A stretch of DNA of 12,559 nt from Candidatus Poribacteria bacterium WGA-3G (GTDB lineage Bacteria > Poribacteria > WGA-4E > WGA-3G): contig ASZN01000108.1 of NCBI GenBank assembly GCA_000406005.1, positions 1 through 12,559 of the forward strand, in the 5' to 3' direction. The notes under the pieces are model-generated. The model was given only the letters and a program-made list of their open reading frames with translations, was not told the DNA's origin and searched no databases. The first letter of the stretch is position 1; each line of letters starts with the position of its first letter. Made by a program: the position numbers and the translations under genes. Shown piece after piece: positions 5,406 through 12,535 of this stretch.

Positions 5406-8400
5406 TCAATCAACCAGAATCTCATTAAAAAGCGAACGCGTCATCTCCGTCCATCTTCCATAATCCCGCGAAAATGCGTCAACAATAGATGTATCTTCGG
5501 TCGCCTCATATCCGAGCCGTCGCGCGAGCTGCGCCAATTCCGTTCGGTTTTTCGGAAGCGCGTTGAGTGCGCGATCGTGCACAATCCGCAACGCATTCTC
5601 AACGCGCCGAAGGTATAGATACGCCTCCGACAGTCCGTCACGCTGCACCGCAGTCAACACACCGATGTCCTGTAATTTCGCAATCGCGAGCGGTGTATTT
5701 TGGACACGGATAGACGGTGCTTCTCCACCATGTACGAGTTGAAGCGTCTGAACGGCGAATTCGATATCGACCAGTCCGCCGTACCCCGATTTGACATTCG
5801 CAGTCGGTGTCTGCGTTTTACTGCGTCCTCTGCGTCGCGTGGAAGTCCTGCGCGTCGCTTGCGCCTCCTTCCGTTTCCGTGTATGCACAATCTGTGCGAT
5901 CTCCTCAGATGTGAGTGAACCGCCATAACAGAAGCCGTGCGCAATCTCCAAAAATCGGTGCCCAACACCTTCGATGTCGCCAGCGACAACACGCGCACGC
6001 GTTAACGCCTGACGTTCCCAGACTTCTCCGGTGTTCGCGTAATAGTTTTGGTATCCCGCCAACGACAGCGCGATTGCACCCCCTGTTCCGTACGGACGGA
6101 GCCGCAGATCCACTTCATAGATACCCATCCCCTGACTACCCGCAAGCCGGTTTACCAATTCCAATCCGACAGCCGCAAAGAACTCGACATTCGGCATACC
6201 TTCTGTCGTTTCGCCGTCTGCCGAATAGACATACATCACATCTAAATCGGAGCTGAAGTTCAGTTCACGTCCGCCGAACTTACCCATCGCAACGATAGCG
6301 AAGGTCGCCGGTGTACCGTCCGGGTTCAGAGGTGTGCCGTGTTCCTCGCGAAGTTCGGCTCCAATTTCGGAATAGATCGCTTGCAACACAGCCTCTGCCA
6401 GATCAGAGAGTTCTTCCGTCGTCGTCGGGAGCGTTGCATGCCCGAGGATATTCCGTAAGGCGATCCGCCAAATCTCGTCGTTCTTGTACCGCCGCAGCAT
6501 CGGAAAGGTTCGCCCCGCCGGCGCCTCCGAAACAATTTGTAACGCCTCCGACTGTTTCTCAGCCAGCGTTTTAGAACGTTCTACCAACGTCGGCACCGTC
6601 AGTAAATCAAAGAGTTCCGGACTCGCGATGAGCATATCCGCAAGGTAGAGACTCGTACCGCAGACACGCGTGAGCACTTCAAGCGTTGACGGTTGATCGG
6701 CGAACATCGTGTAGTAGCTGCTCCGCGCCCCGACCTTATCCGTAAAGGCTGAGAGATAGCGGAGTGCCATATCCGGGTTCGGGGATTCACGTAAAACGTT
6801 TAAAAGCGTTGGGGCGAGTTTGAAGAAGGTACGTCTGACGCTCGGTGAGAATTGGATCCCTTCACCACCGTTCGCAAGCCGCCTGAGGAGACGCTGCGAC
6901 TCCCGCACGTTTTCAAAACGGAACTCACTTAAAAACGTCTCTAACTGTTTCGAATCCTCTTCGGAAAGCAGAACGCTGATGTCGAGGCCGTCTTCGGATT
7001 CAATCGTCGTTGCGGTAATCTTCTGAAAAATAGCGCGCACGCGTTCGGTATGCCTACGGTAATCCTGCCGAAATGCGACCAACGCATCCGTCTCCGGTGT
7101 GTGCTGGTAGCCGACACGTCGCGCAAGCTCACGTTCTTCAGCCTCTCGCTCAGGTACCGAGTATCGCTGTTGATCCGCTTCAACTTGGATACCGTTCTCA
7201 ACGGAGCGTAGGAACCGATAGGCAGTCGCGAGCGCGTCCGCATCTTCTGCGGTAAGCAGTTCGTTCTCCTTGAGTGCCGAGATCGCTTCGAGACTGTTAT
7301 GTGAACACAGCGATTTCCGCTTGGCACCGTGAATCATCTGCAGACACTGAACCGTGAACTCAATATCACGGATGCCACCCGGACCGAGTTTGACATGTTT
7401 TTCGAGATTCGCACCTTCACCGACGAGCCGCTCCTCTATCCGCACTTTAGTGCGTCCGATGTCCGCCTTAATCTCGCCGAGCGTGACACCGTCGAGATAG
7501 CGTTGATACACAAAAGGTTGAATCATACGGATGAACTCGTCGCCAAACGCCATATCGCCAGCGACCGGACGCGCTTTGATTAACGCCTGACGTTCCCACA
7601 GGTCACCCCAACCTTCGTAGTAGCTTTCGTAACTCTCCATCGAACGGATAATCACACCCGCACTGCTTTCCGGACGCAGACGGATGTCAACCCGGAAGAC
7701 GTAACCCTCTGGTGTAATCTCGCTCATCGCCTTGATGATGAATTCGCAGAATCGTGCGAAATATTCGCTATTCTCGGTGCCGGTATCCGTTTTCGCGTCG
7801 TCCGAGTACACGAAGATAAGGTCGATGTCCGAGCTAAAGTTGAGTTCATAGCCACCTAATTTCCCCATACCGATAATCGCGAACCGGCACGGCGCGGTGC
7901 CGTCTTCATTGAGCGGCGTTCCGTACTTCGGCTGCATAACCTGATCGCGTCCCATCTCGTAACAGTGTTGCAACGCTGCCTCTGCCAGATTACTCAACTC
8001 CCAAGTCGTCGTCTTGACATCTACCGCCTTAAGCAGATCGCACAGTCCGATACGGAGCGTCTCCCGCCGTTTATAGCGTCGAAGCACACGGAGCTTCTGA
8101 TCCACCGAATCGAAATACGAAAGCGAGCGCGCAAGTTCTTCGTACATCATCTCGGAAGTCTTCACCGTCCCCATCACATTCGCATCAATGATATCATAGA
8201 AATATTCCGGGTTGCGGATGAGTGTTTCAGACAGGTACGTGGAGGCACCGAAACAGAAAATAACTGGATACGAAAGGAACGGAGCGTCTTGTAGGAGTCG
8301 GTAGAGCCATCGGCGATTGAACACGACTTCCGAAAATCGGGAAAAATGATTTAGGGCGGTTTCAGGGTTCGGTGAATTGAGAGCGGCTTCTAACACGGGG

Positions 8401-8573
8401 GTGACGATCTCTGAAAAGCGGGATTGGGTATCCGCATCGTCCGTAGCGAGTTCTTGTAGACTGCGCAATATAGCGTCATTATCCACGCCACCGGCACGCT
8501 CAGCAGCCTCAGACAATATCCTATGAATTTCCTCTTGCTGACGTTGTGGGAGCGGCAATGCTGTATAATCCAT
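5406..8573 (-). CDS. glnE: Bifunctional glutamine synthetase adenylyltransferase / adenylyl-removing enzyme
   Basis: Controls glutamine synthetase by adding AMP to, or removing it from, its subunits according to nitrogen status, normally under PII control. The 1055-residue protein has the expected two-fold layout: an N-terminal deadenylase half with GMGKLGG (235-241) and SSDIDL (D249, D251), and a C-terminal adenylylase half with AMGKFGG (762-768) and SSDLDV (D776, D778). Each is followed by an RLRP segment and a GGxxDIEF helical block (about 399-406 and 932-939). The two halves are visibly homologous (SPNPETAL at 68-75 and SPNPDMAL at 597-604). It is about 100 residues longer than the E. coli enzyme, partly from a basic low-complexity insert at 898-925. 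ATG 8573 has GGAGGAG 5 bases upstream; a TTG one codon earlier is too close to that site. It has its own promoter at 8610-8639. Confidence 0.96.
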   Translation of the reverse strand: MDYTALPLPQRQQEEIHRILSEAAERAGGVDNDAILRSLQELATDDADTQSRFSEIVTPVLEAALNSPNPETALNHFSRFSEVVFNRRWLYRLLQDAPFLSYPVIFCFGASTYLSETLIRNPEYFYDIIDANVMGTVKTSEMMYEELARSLSYFDSVDQKLRVLRRYKRRETLRIGLCDLLKAVDVKTTTWELSNLAEAALQHCYEMGRDQVMQPKYGTPLNEDGTAPCRFAIIGMGKLGGYELNFSSDIDLIFVYSDDAKTDTGTENSEYFARFCEFIIKAMSEITPEGYVFRVDIRLRPESSAGVIIRSMESYESYYEGWGDLWERQALIKARPVAGDMAFGDEFIRMIQPFVYQRYLDGVTLGEIKADIGRTKVRIEERLVGEGANLEKHVKLGPGGIRDIEFTVQCLQMIHGAKRKSLCSHNSLEAISALKENELLTAEDADALATAYRFLRSVENGIQVEADQQRYSVPEREAEERELARRVGYQHTPETDALVAFRQDYRRHTERVRAIFQKITATTIESEDGLDISVLLSEEDSKQLETFLSEFRFENVRESQRLLRRLANGGEGIQFSPSVRRTFFKLAPTLLNVLRESPNPDMALRYLSAFTDKVGARSSYYTMFADQPSTLEVLTRVCGTSLYLADMLIASPELFDLLTVPTLVERSKTLAEKQSEALQIVSEAPAGRTFPMLRRYKNDEIWRIALRNILGHATLPTTTEELSDLAEAVLQAIYSEIGAELREEHGTPLNPDGTPATFAIVAMGKFGGRELNFSSDLDVMYVYSADGETTEGMPNVEFFAAVGLELVNRLAGSQGMGIYEVDLRLRPYGTGGAIALSLAGYQNYYANTGEVWERQALTRARVVAGDIEGVGHRFLEIAHGFCYGGSLTSEEIAQIVHTRKRKEAQATRRTSTRRRGRSKTQTPTANVKSGYGGLVDIEFAVQTLQLVHGGEAPSIRVQNTPLAIAKLQDIGVLTAVQRDGLSEAYLYLRRVENALRIVHDRALNALPKNRTELAQLARRLGYEATEDTSIVDAFSRDYGRWTEMTRSLFNEILVD

Positions 8574-8609
8574 CAATTCTCCTCCAAAAGCAACGCTATA
8601 TTTGATACT

Positions 8610-8639
8610 ATTCTACCACATTTTTCACCGCCATTGCAA
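8610..8639 (-). promoter_or_regulatory. Probable glnE promoter
   Basis: On the minus strand TTGCAA (8639-8634, 4 of 6) and TAGAAT (8615-8610, 5 of 6) are 18 bases apart, giving a leader of about 30 bases before the glnE ATG with its GGAGGAG. The -10 hexamer and its surrounding TAGAATA are the same as at the PAL-like operon promoter. No nitrogen-type sigma-54 site (GG and GC pair) was noticed. Confidence 0.5.
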
Positions 8640-8766
8640 GCAGATTTTTCTACAAGGGCAGGACCAGGGGCATTCGCGAAACAGGTGGATGCCACGCTCG
8701 TTCCACAATACCCGAATCGCTTTATTTTTTCAAAGTAAATCTTGATTTCTGATAATTTGGATGGTA

Positions 8767-9780
8767 TTAACGGATGCGATACCGTTCAACCGCATCCATA
8801 TCAAGATTGATACCCAGTCCCGGTGCGTCTGTCAGGTTAATTGCGCCGTTAGACAAGTCCATACTACCGCCAGAGAGATCGTCGATACGGATGTGCGGGA
8901 GTTCGTCGATTGGCATCGTGCAGTTCGGTATTGTGCATGCTATATGCGCAGCGAAGGTCGAGGCGACGCATGAACCGAAAGCGAATATCTGCACCCAGAT
9001 CGGTAGGTCGGCGGCTTCAGCGACAGCAGCACTCTTACGCAGTCCGGCGACGTTACCTGCTGTATTGATAGCATCCACAGCCTCTGCACGGATGTTCCTC
9101 AAAATCTCCTGCGGTCCACCGATATGCCGAGCCACTGGGACCTCCACCTTCTCCCGCATCTCACGATACCAAGACAAATCCTCAAATCGGATCGGGTCTT
9201 CATATACCTCAATGTTATACGGGAGCAGTTCCTCCGCGAGCCGAAGTCCCGTCTCTAAGTCTCCGAATTCTGTGTTCGGATCGACACGAATCTGGAAATC
9301 CGGCCCGCATGCGGCTTCCGTTAAGCGCGCCGTTTCGACGATAGTCGCCTTCCGTGCCTTGAGTTTATGCACCCGGAAACCGAGATTTGCAGCGCGTTCC
9401 GCTTCCGCCGCCGTCGCTTCCGGCGGCATCGGCGGCGACCAATAGGCGAGTTCAACGCGATCCCGATGTTTCTCACCGATGAGTTTATGAGCAGGCACAC
9501 CCAACGCCTGTCCCGCCAAATCATAAAATGCCGACTGGAAGGTAAACGACTCCGACGAAAGATCGATATCCCAGAGGTTTTTGCCGACGTACCTTTCAGC
9601 GATCGCATCGGCTTGATCCGTGATATTACTATTCAGCGAATTGCTCTCACCCAACCCTGTCAGACCTTCATCGGTGTGTACCCAGACCAACGTCGTCGGA
9701 TATTCCATGTCCCGATGTTCTCGTATCGCAGGAATAAAAGGGATGGAAACGGTGCGGTATTCAAAGCCTGTAATTTTCAT
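8767..9780 (-). CDS. Enolase-superfamily (MR/MLE-like) protein with atypical metal site
   Basis: A 337-residue member of the mandelate racemase/muconate lactonizing fold, with an N-terminal capping domain to about residue 115 and then a modified TIM barrel. These enzymes abstract the proton next to a carboxylate, using a Mg site made of three acids. Here HKLKA supplies K139 and K141 (base position), VDPNT gives D167 and YEDPI gives E194. The third position, normally E or D (GEN/GES), reads ARHIGGPQE, so H219 or R218 replaces it. The usual dyad region reads DAINTAGNVAGL rather than QxDxxxxGG. The specific reaction cannot be named; an acid-sugar dehydratase or epimerase relative, or a protein with altered chemistry, is possible. 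ATG 9780 is preceded by AAGGAGATACACC. The gene is tandem to glnE (193-base gap) and divergent from the TIM barrel gene at 10107. Confidence 0.85.
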   Translation of the reverse strand: MKITGFEYRTVSIPFIPAIREHRDMEYPTTLVWVHTDEGLTGLGESNSLNSNITDQADAIAERYVGKNLWDIDLSSESFTFQSAFYDLAGQALGVPAHKLIGEKHRDRVELAYWSPPMPPEATAAEAERAANLGFRVHKLKARKATIVETARLTEAACGPDFQIRVDPNTEFGDLETGLRLAEELLPYNIEVYEDPIRFEDLSWYREMREKVEVPVARHIGGPQEILRNIRAEAVDAINTAGNVAGLRKSAAVAEAADLPIWVQIFAFGSCVASTFAAHIACTIPNCTMPIDELPHIRIDDLSGGSMDLSNGAINLTDAPGLGINLDMDAVERYRIR

Positions 9781-9851
9781 GGTGTATCTCCTTGAAGTAG
9801 AATCAACGTCAGTTTACCGGTGTAACTTGCTTAGGAGAGATAATTTGCAAA

Positions 9852-9880
9852 ATAGTAGCACATTCGCTAAAAAGGATAAA
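9852..9880 (-). promoter_or_regulatory. Weak candidate promoter for the leftward enolase-superfamily gene
   Basis: On the minus strand TTTATC (9880-9875) and TACTAT (9857-9852) are 17 bases apart, with about 70 bases of leader before ATG 9780. The -10 is fair and the -35 poor, so this is only a candidate. Confidence 0.25.
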
Positions 9881-10046
9881 GAAAATTAGTAAAACCTACA
9901 ATTAACGAGACATCTATAGAAGGCGGGGTTCCAAACCCTTAAGGAAACACCCCAGCAAAAACCCTGCATTGGAGGTCATTCCTGCCTACTGACAACTGAA
10001 AAGTTTTCGTAGAAAACCGTACGGATTGCTACCTAAAAAATCCTAC

Positions 10047-10075
10047 TTGCTATTAACGTTGTCCTGTGCTAATAT
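10047..10075 (+). promoter_or_regulatory. Probable promoter of the TIM barrel isomerase-like gene
   Basis: TTGCTA (10047-10052, 4 of 6) and TAATAT (10070-10075, 4 of 6) have exact 17-base spacing. The start would be near 10082, leaving about 25 bases of leader with AAGGAG at 10091-10096 before the ATG at 10107. Confidence 0.45.
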
Positions 10076-10106
10076 ACCGTAAAAGTTTCAAAGGAGATAC
10101 ACAATT

Positions 10107-10979
10107 ATGTTTAAACTCGGCGTTATCGGCGACGAAGTCTCACAGGACTTCGCCACCGTTGTCAATTTTGTAAAAGATTTCAACCTACACTCCATCGAAA
10201 TTCGGTCTGTCTGGGATAAACTCCCCCATGAGCTGACCGACACCGACATCGACGAAATGAAACGTCTCCTCGATGGCACCGGCATCGAAATTATCGGCGT
10301 TGCGTCCCCATTTTTTAAATGCAATATGGACAACGCTGAAGAACGGAAAGAACACCTTGATATACTCAAAGGATGTATCCGTACAGCAAAGGCGTTTGAC
10401 GTGAGCCTTATCCGTACCTTCGTCTTCTGGGATACCGGTGAGACCGAGGAACGTTGGGACGAAGTTATCGCTGCTTACGACGAACCGCGTCGGATTATAG
10501 ACGGCGAAGGTATCGTCCTCGGCATGGAAAACGAATCCACAACCTCGCTCAGCACTGCCAAACTCACCGCGGAATTTATTGAACAGATCGATTCTCCGAA
10601 CATCCGTGGTATCTGGGATCCTGCCAACGAAGCGCATGCAAAGGGCGGCGAAACGCCATACCCTGATGCCTACAATCGTATGAAACCGACGATGATCCAC
10701 GCACATCTCAAGGACGCAGGTCCGAATCCCGATACCGGGGAGATGGAATCCGTCCCTGTTGGAGACGGTGTCATCGACTGGCAAGGGCAGCTCCAAGCCT
10801 TCATTGATGACGGCTATGAAGGGCATCTCTGCCTCGAAACACACTGGCGACCCACACTCAAAATTGACGATGCTATCCTCAACAGACCGGGTGGACAAGC
10901 CTTCTCCGAAGCCGGCGAAGAAGCCTCCCGTATCTGCGTCGAAAAATTAATGGCAATGATTGAGCACTTAAAGCAATAG
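10107..10979 (+). CDS. Sugar phosphate isomerase/epimerase-like TIM barrel protein
   Basis: A 290-residue member of the xylose isomerase-like / AP-endonuclease 2 TIM barrel family; such proteins usually isomerise or epimerise keto sugars, sugar acids or inosose with a divalent metal. The metal-binding pattern is visible: E141 in LGMENES, D171 in GIWDPANE, H198/H200 in MIHAHLKD and E244 in LCLETHW. The opening VIGDEVSQDF and the segment IRTFVFWDTGE are typical of the 'sugar phosphate isomerase/epimerase' annotations. ATG 10107 is preceded by AAGGAG with about 10 bases of spacing. No signal peptide or membrane segment is seen, so it is cytoplasmic. It lies between two enolase-superfamily genes, which suggests sugar-acid metabolism; the exact substrate is unknown. 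A DNA repair role (Nfo) is less likely because the nine-ligand zinc pattern of endonuclease IV is absent. Confidence 0.88.
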   Translation: MFKLGVIGDEVSQDFATVVNFVKDFNLHSIEIRSVWDKLPHELTDTDIDEMKRLLDGTGIEIIGVASPFFKCNMDNAEERKEHLDILKGCIRTAKAFDVSLIRTFVFWDTGETEERWDEVIAAYDEPRRIIDGEGIVLGMENESTTSLSTAKLTAEFIEQIDSPNIRGIWDPANEAHAKGGETPYPDAYNRMKPTMIHAHLKDAGPNPDTGEMESVPVGDGVIDWQGQLQAFIDDGYEGHLCLETHWRPTLKIDDAILNRPGGQAFSEAGEEASRICVEKLMAMIEHLKQ

Positions 10980-10988
10980 TTTTGTCAT

Positions 10989-11021
10989 CCGAAGACAGGA
11001 CGATTTAGTTTTCGGTTTTTT
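10989..11021 (+). terminator. Weak possible terminator after the TIM barrel gene
   Basis: CCGAA (10989-10993) can pair with TTCGG (11011-11015), directly followed by six T residues. The stem is only five pairs around a 17-base loop, so the T-run is the stronger part of the evidence. Confidence 0.3.
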
Positions 11022-11051
11022 CCTCCGATTTCGGACACCCCAGGCCCGGTA

Positions 11052-11072
11052 GGTTCGGTTTGCAACCGAACC
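11052..11072. repeat. Palindrome of the TTTGCAA-loop family, variant stem
   Basis: Arms GGTTCGGTT (11052-11060) and AACCGAACC (11064-11072) enclose TGC. The layout and loop are those of the palindrome at 5377-5399, but three stem positions differ and all three are compensated on the other arm. Flanking CCGGT (11046-11050) and ACCGG (11070-11074) could compete in an alternative pairing. It lies in the gap between the TIM barrel gene and the second enolase-superfamily gene. The rest of this 211-base gap holds no gene and no strong promoter that I can see. Confidence 0.7.
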
Positions 11073-11190
11073 GGATTTTACATAGAAACCTTGAAGACTT
11101 CAAAACCTCTTGAATCGCGTAGCGACGGAATGTCTATAGCACCGTGAAATAGTAATCTCACCTTGTTTAACCGCAAGGAAAATTTAAAAA

Positions 11191-12276
11191 ATGAAAATCA
11201 AAGCAGTTCGCACATCTCTTTACGACATCCCGCCACAAGTCAAACGTGTCGATGCCATCCAAGCCTTTGTCTCTATGGAGTTCCCGTTCATTGAGATTGA
11301 AGATGAAGACGGCGTTGTTGGCACTGGGTTCTCTTATACCATCGGCAAAGGTGGCGAAGCGATCAAACAGATTATGGATGTCTACCTCACACCGATCCTC
11401 CTCGAAGAGGATGCCGCCAACATCGACCGCATCTGGAATCGGATGTGGATGGAGACGCACTGGGTCGGCAGAGGCGGTATCGTCGGTTTAGGTATCGCAG
11501 CGGTAGACATCGCGCTCTGGGACCTCATGGCAAAGCGTGCCGAATTGCCGCTTTACCAACTCCTCGGCGGCGCGAGACAGGAAGTGCCCGTTTACAACAC
11601 AGACGGCGGTTGGCTCCATCTCTCCGAAGACGAACTCGTCAGGCAGTCCGTCGAATTTGTGGAACAAGGGTTCAAGGGCATCAAGATTAAAGTCGGGCGC
11701 GACAGCCTCCACGAAGACGTGGAACGGATCTTCGCCGTCAGGAAGGCGATCGGAAAAGAACCCTACCTCATGATTGATGCCAACATGAAGTGGAACGCAC
11801 GAGAAGCCATTCAACTTGCATGTCGTGTCGAAGAAGCCGATCTCTTCTGGTTCGAGGAACCCATTGAGGCAGATGACGTGGATAGCCACGTCGATTTGCG
11901 AGAGAAAACCACAATTCCGATCGCTATCGGTGAAACGATTTACAATAAATACGTCTTTAAGGAGTACATCGCACAAGGCGCAGCGGACATCTTACAACCC
12001 GATGCCGTCCGTGTCGGCGGCATCTCCGAGTGGATGAAGGTTGCGCATACAGCAGAATGCTTCGGTCTTTCCGTATCGCCGCACTTCTTGATGGATTTAC
12101 ACGTGCATCTCTCCGCAGCGGTACCGCATTCGCTCTTTGTCGAATACATCCCGTCGTTTGATCCCGTGCTTGAAGATACCTTGACACTCAAAGACGGCCA
12201 CTTCTCGCCACCCGAACGTCCCGGACACGGTATTCTGTTCGATAAAGAGAGACTCGCAGTGTATCAAATATCGTAG
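11191..12276 (+). CDS. Mandelate racemase-type enolase superfamily enzyme (sugar-acid dehydratase/racemase)
   Basis: A 361-residue canonical member of the mandelate racemase subgroup, which abstracts the alpha proton of a carboxylate substrate, most often dehydrating an acid sugar. All expected residues are present: KIKVG (K165, K167), metal ligands D196 (IDANM), E222 (FEEP) and E248 (IGET), and the His-Asp dyad H298 (VSPHF) with D271 (QPDAVRVGGI). The capping domain (about 1-125) carries the usual WDLMAKRAELPLYQLLGG. Substrate class cannot be fixed; galactarate/talarate or rhamnonate-like acids are plausible. ATG 11191 follows AAGGA at 11175-11179, which lies in a small CCTTG/CAAGG hairpin. 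A MITE-like element begins 2 bp after the stop codon. It is co-oriented with the TIM barrel gene but 211 bases away, so shared transcription is uncertain. Confidence 0.92.
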   Translation: MKIKAVRTSLYDIPPQVKRVDAIQAFVSMEFPFIEIEDEDGVVGTGFSYTIGKGGEAIKQIMDVYLTPILLEEDAANIDRIWNRMWMETHWVGRGGIVGLGIAAVDIALWDLMAKRAELPLYQLLGGARQEVPVYNTDGGWLHLSEDELVRQSVEFVEQGFKGIKIKVGRDSLHEDVERIFAVRKAIGKEPYLMIDANMKWNAREAIQLACRVEEADLFWFEEPIEADDVDSHVDLREKTTIPIAIGETIYNKYVFKEYIAQGAADILQPDAVRVGGISEWMKVAHTAECFGLSVSPHFLMDLHVHLSAAVPHSLFVEYIPSFDPVLEDTLTLKDGHFSPPERPGHGILFDKERLAVYQIS

Positions 12277-12278
12277 TC

Positions 12279-12485
12279 AGGACTTACGCAATTTTGACTG
12301 CAGCCCGTTCTGTTAGATGAGAATTTTCGGAAAACACAGCGTTCTGGTGACACAAACTGGATCAGTTACCAGTTGCCAGTTATCAGTTACCAGAAAAGAA
12401 AACCTCTTTTCACTGGATACTGGTGACTGGTTACTGTCAACTTCTATGAAGTTTGTGCTACAAAAGAGCGGCATGCGTAAGTCCT
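12279..12485. mobile_element. MITE-like element, 207 bp, 12-bp terminal inverted repeats
   Basis: AGGACTTACGCA at 12279-12290 and its exact reverse complement TGCGTAAGTCCT at 12474-12485 bound a non-coding segment that folds back on itself internally. This end sequence resembles termini that I recall from small insertion sequences and MITEs of cyanobacteria. There is no transposase inside, so it would need one in trans. The target duplication is not obvious: flanks are GTAGTC on the left and ATTATT on the right. It begins two bases after the TAG of the preceding gene without damaging it. Confidence 0.75.
12363..12436. repeat. Inverted arrays of a 7-bp repeat inside the MITE
   Basis: CAGTTAC-like units repeat every 7 bases at 12363-12393 (CAGTTAC, CAGTTGC, CAGTTAT, CAGTTAC, CAG). 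The opposite-strand form repeats at 12412-12436 (ACTGGAT, ACTGGTG, ACTGGTT, ACTG). Between them AAAAGA (12394-12399) and TCTTTT (12405-12410) form the tip, with CCAG (12390-12393) opposite CTGG (12413-12416). The whole makes one long imperfect hairpin. Confidence 0.8.
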
Positions 12486-12498
12486 ATTATTGTTAAAC

Positions 12499-12521
12499 GG
12501 CACACGGCGTGTGCCTACTAC
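12499..12521. repeat. Third copy of the TACTAC hairpin repeat
   Basis: Arms GGCACAC (12499-12505) and GTGTGCC (12509-12515) enclose GGC and are followed by TACTAC, the same tag as in the pair at 39-60 and 75-96. The stem sequence differs but the 7-bp pairing is kept. It lies 13 bases past the MITE and directly upstream of the next gene's ribosome binding site. Confidence 0.7.
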
Positions 12522-12535
12522 TCTGAGGAAGAACC

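Larger units (their letters stand above)
9781..10106. other. Divergent intergenic region with a degenerate repeat
   Basis: No gene is seen in these 326 bases. Both ends carry the same 12-mer AAGGAGATACAC as ribosome binding site: inverted at 9793-9782 for the leftward gene, direct at 10091-10102 for the rightward gene. At 9921-9940 there is a decayed copy of the palindrome at 5377: the left arm AGGCGGGGTT is exact and the right arm is lost (CCAAACCCTT). It is preceded by TATAGAA. The middle (about 9950-10040) shows nothing I recognise. Confidence 0.6.

Noticed and set aside
10107..10979. Endonuclease IV (DNA repair)
   Set aside because: It shares the TIM barrel fold but has the four-ligand E-D-H-E pattern of sugar isomerases/epimerases and lacks the full multi-zinc set of Nfo.
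12363..12436. Possible CRISPR array
   Set aside because: Units are only 7 bases with no spacers, and the two halves are inverted relative to each other; it is the inner hairpin of a MITE.
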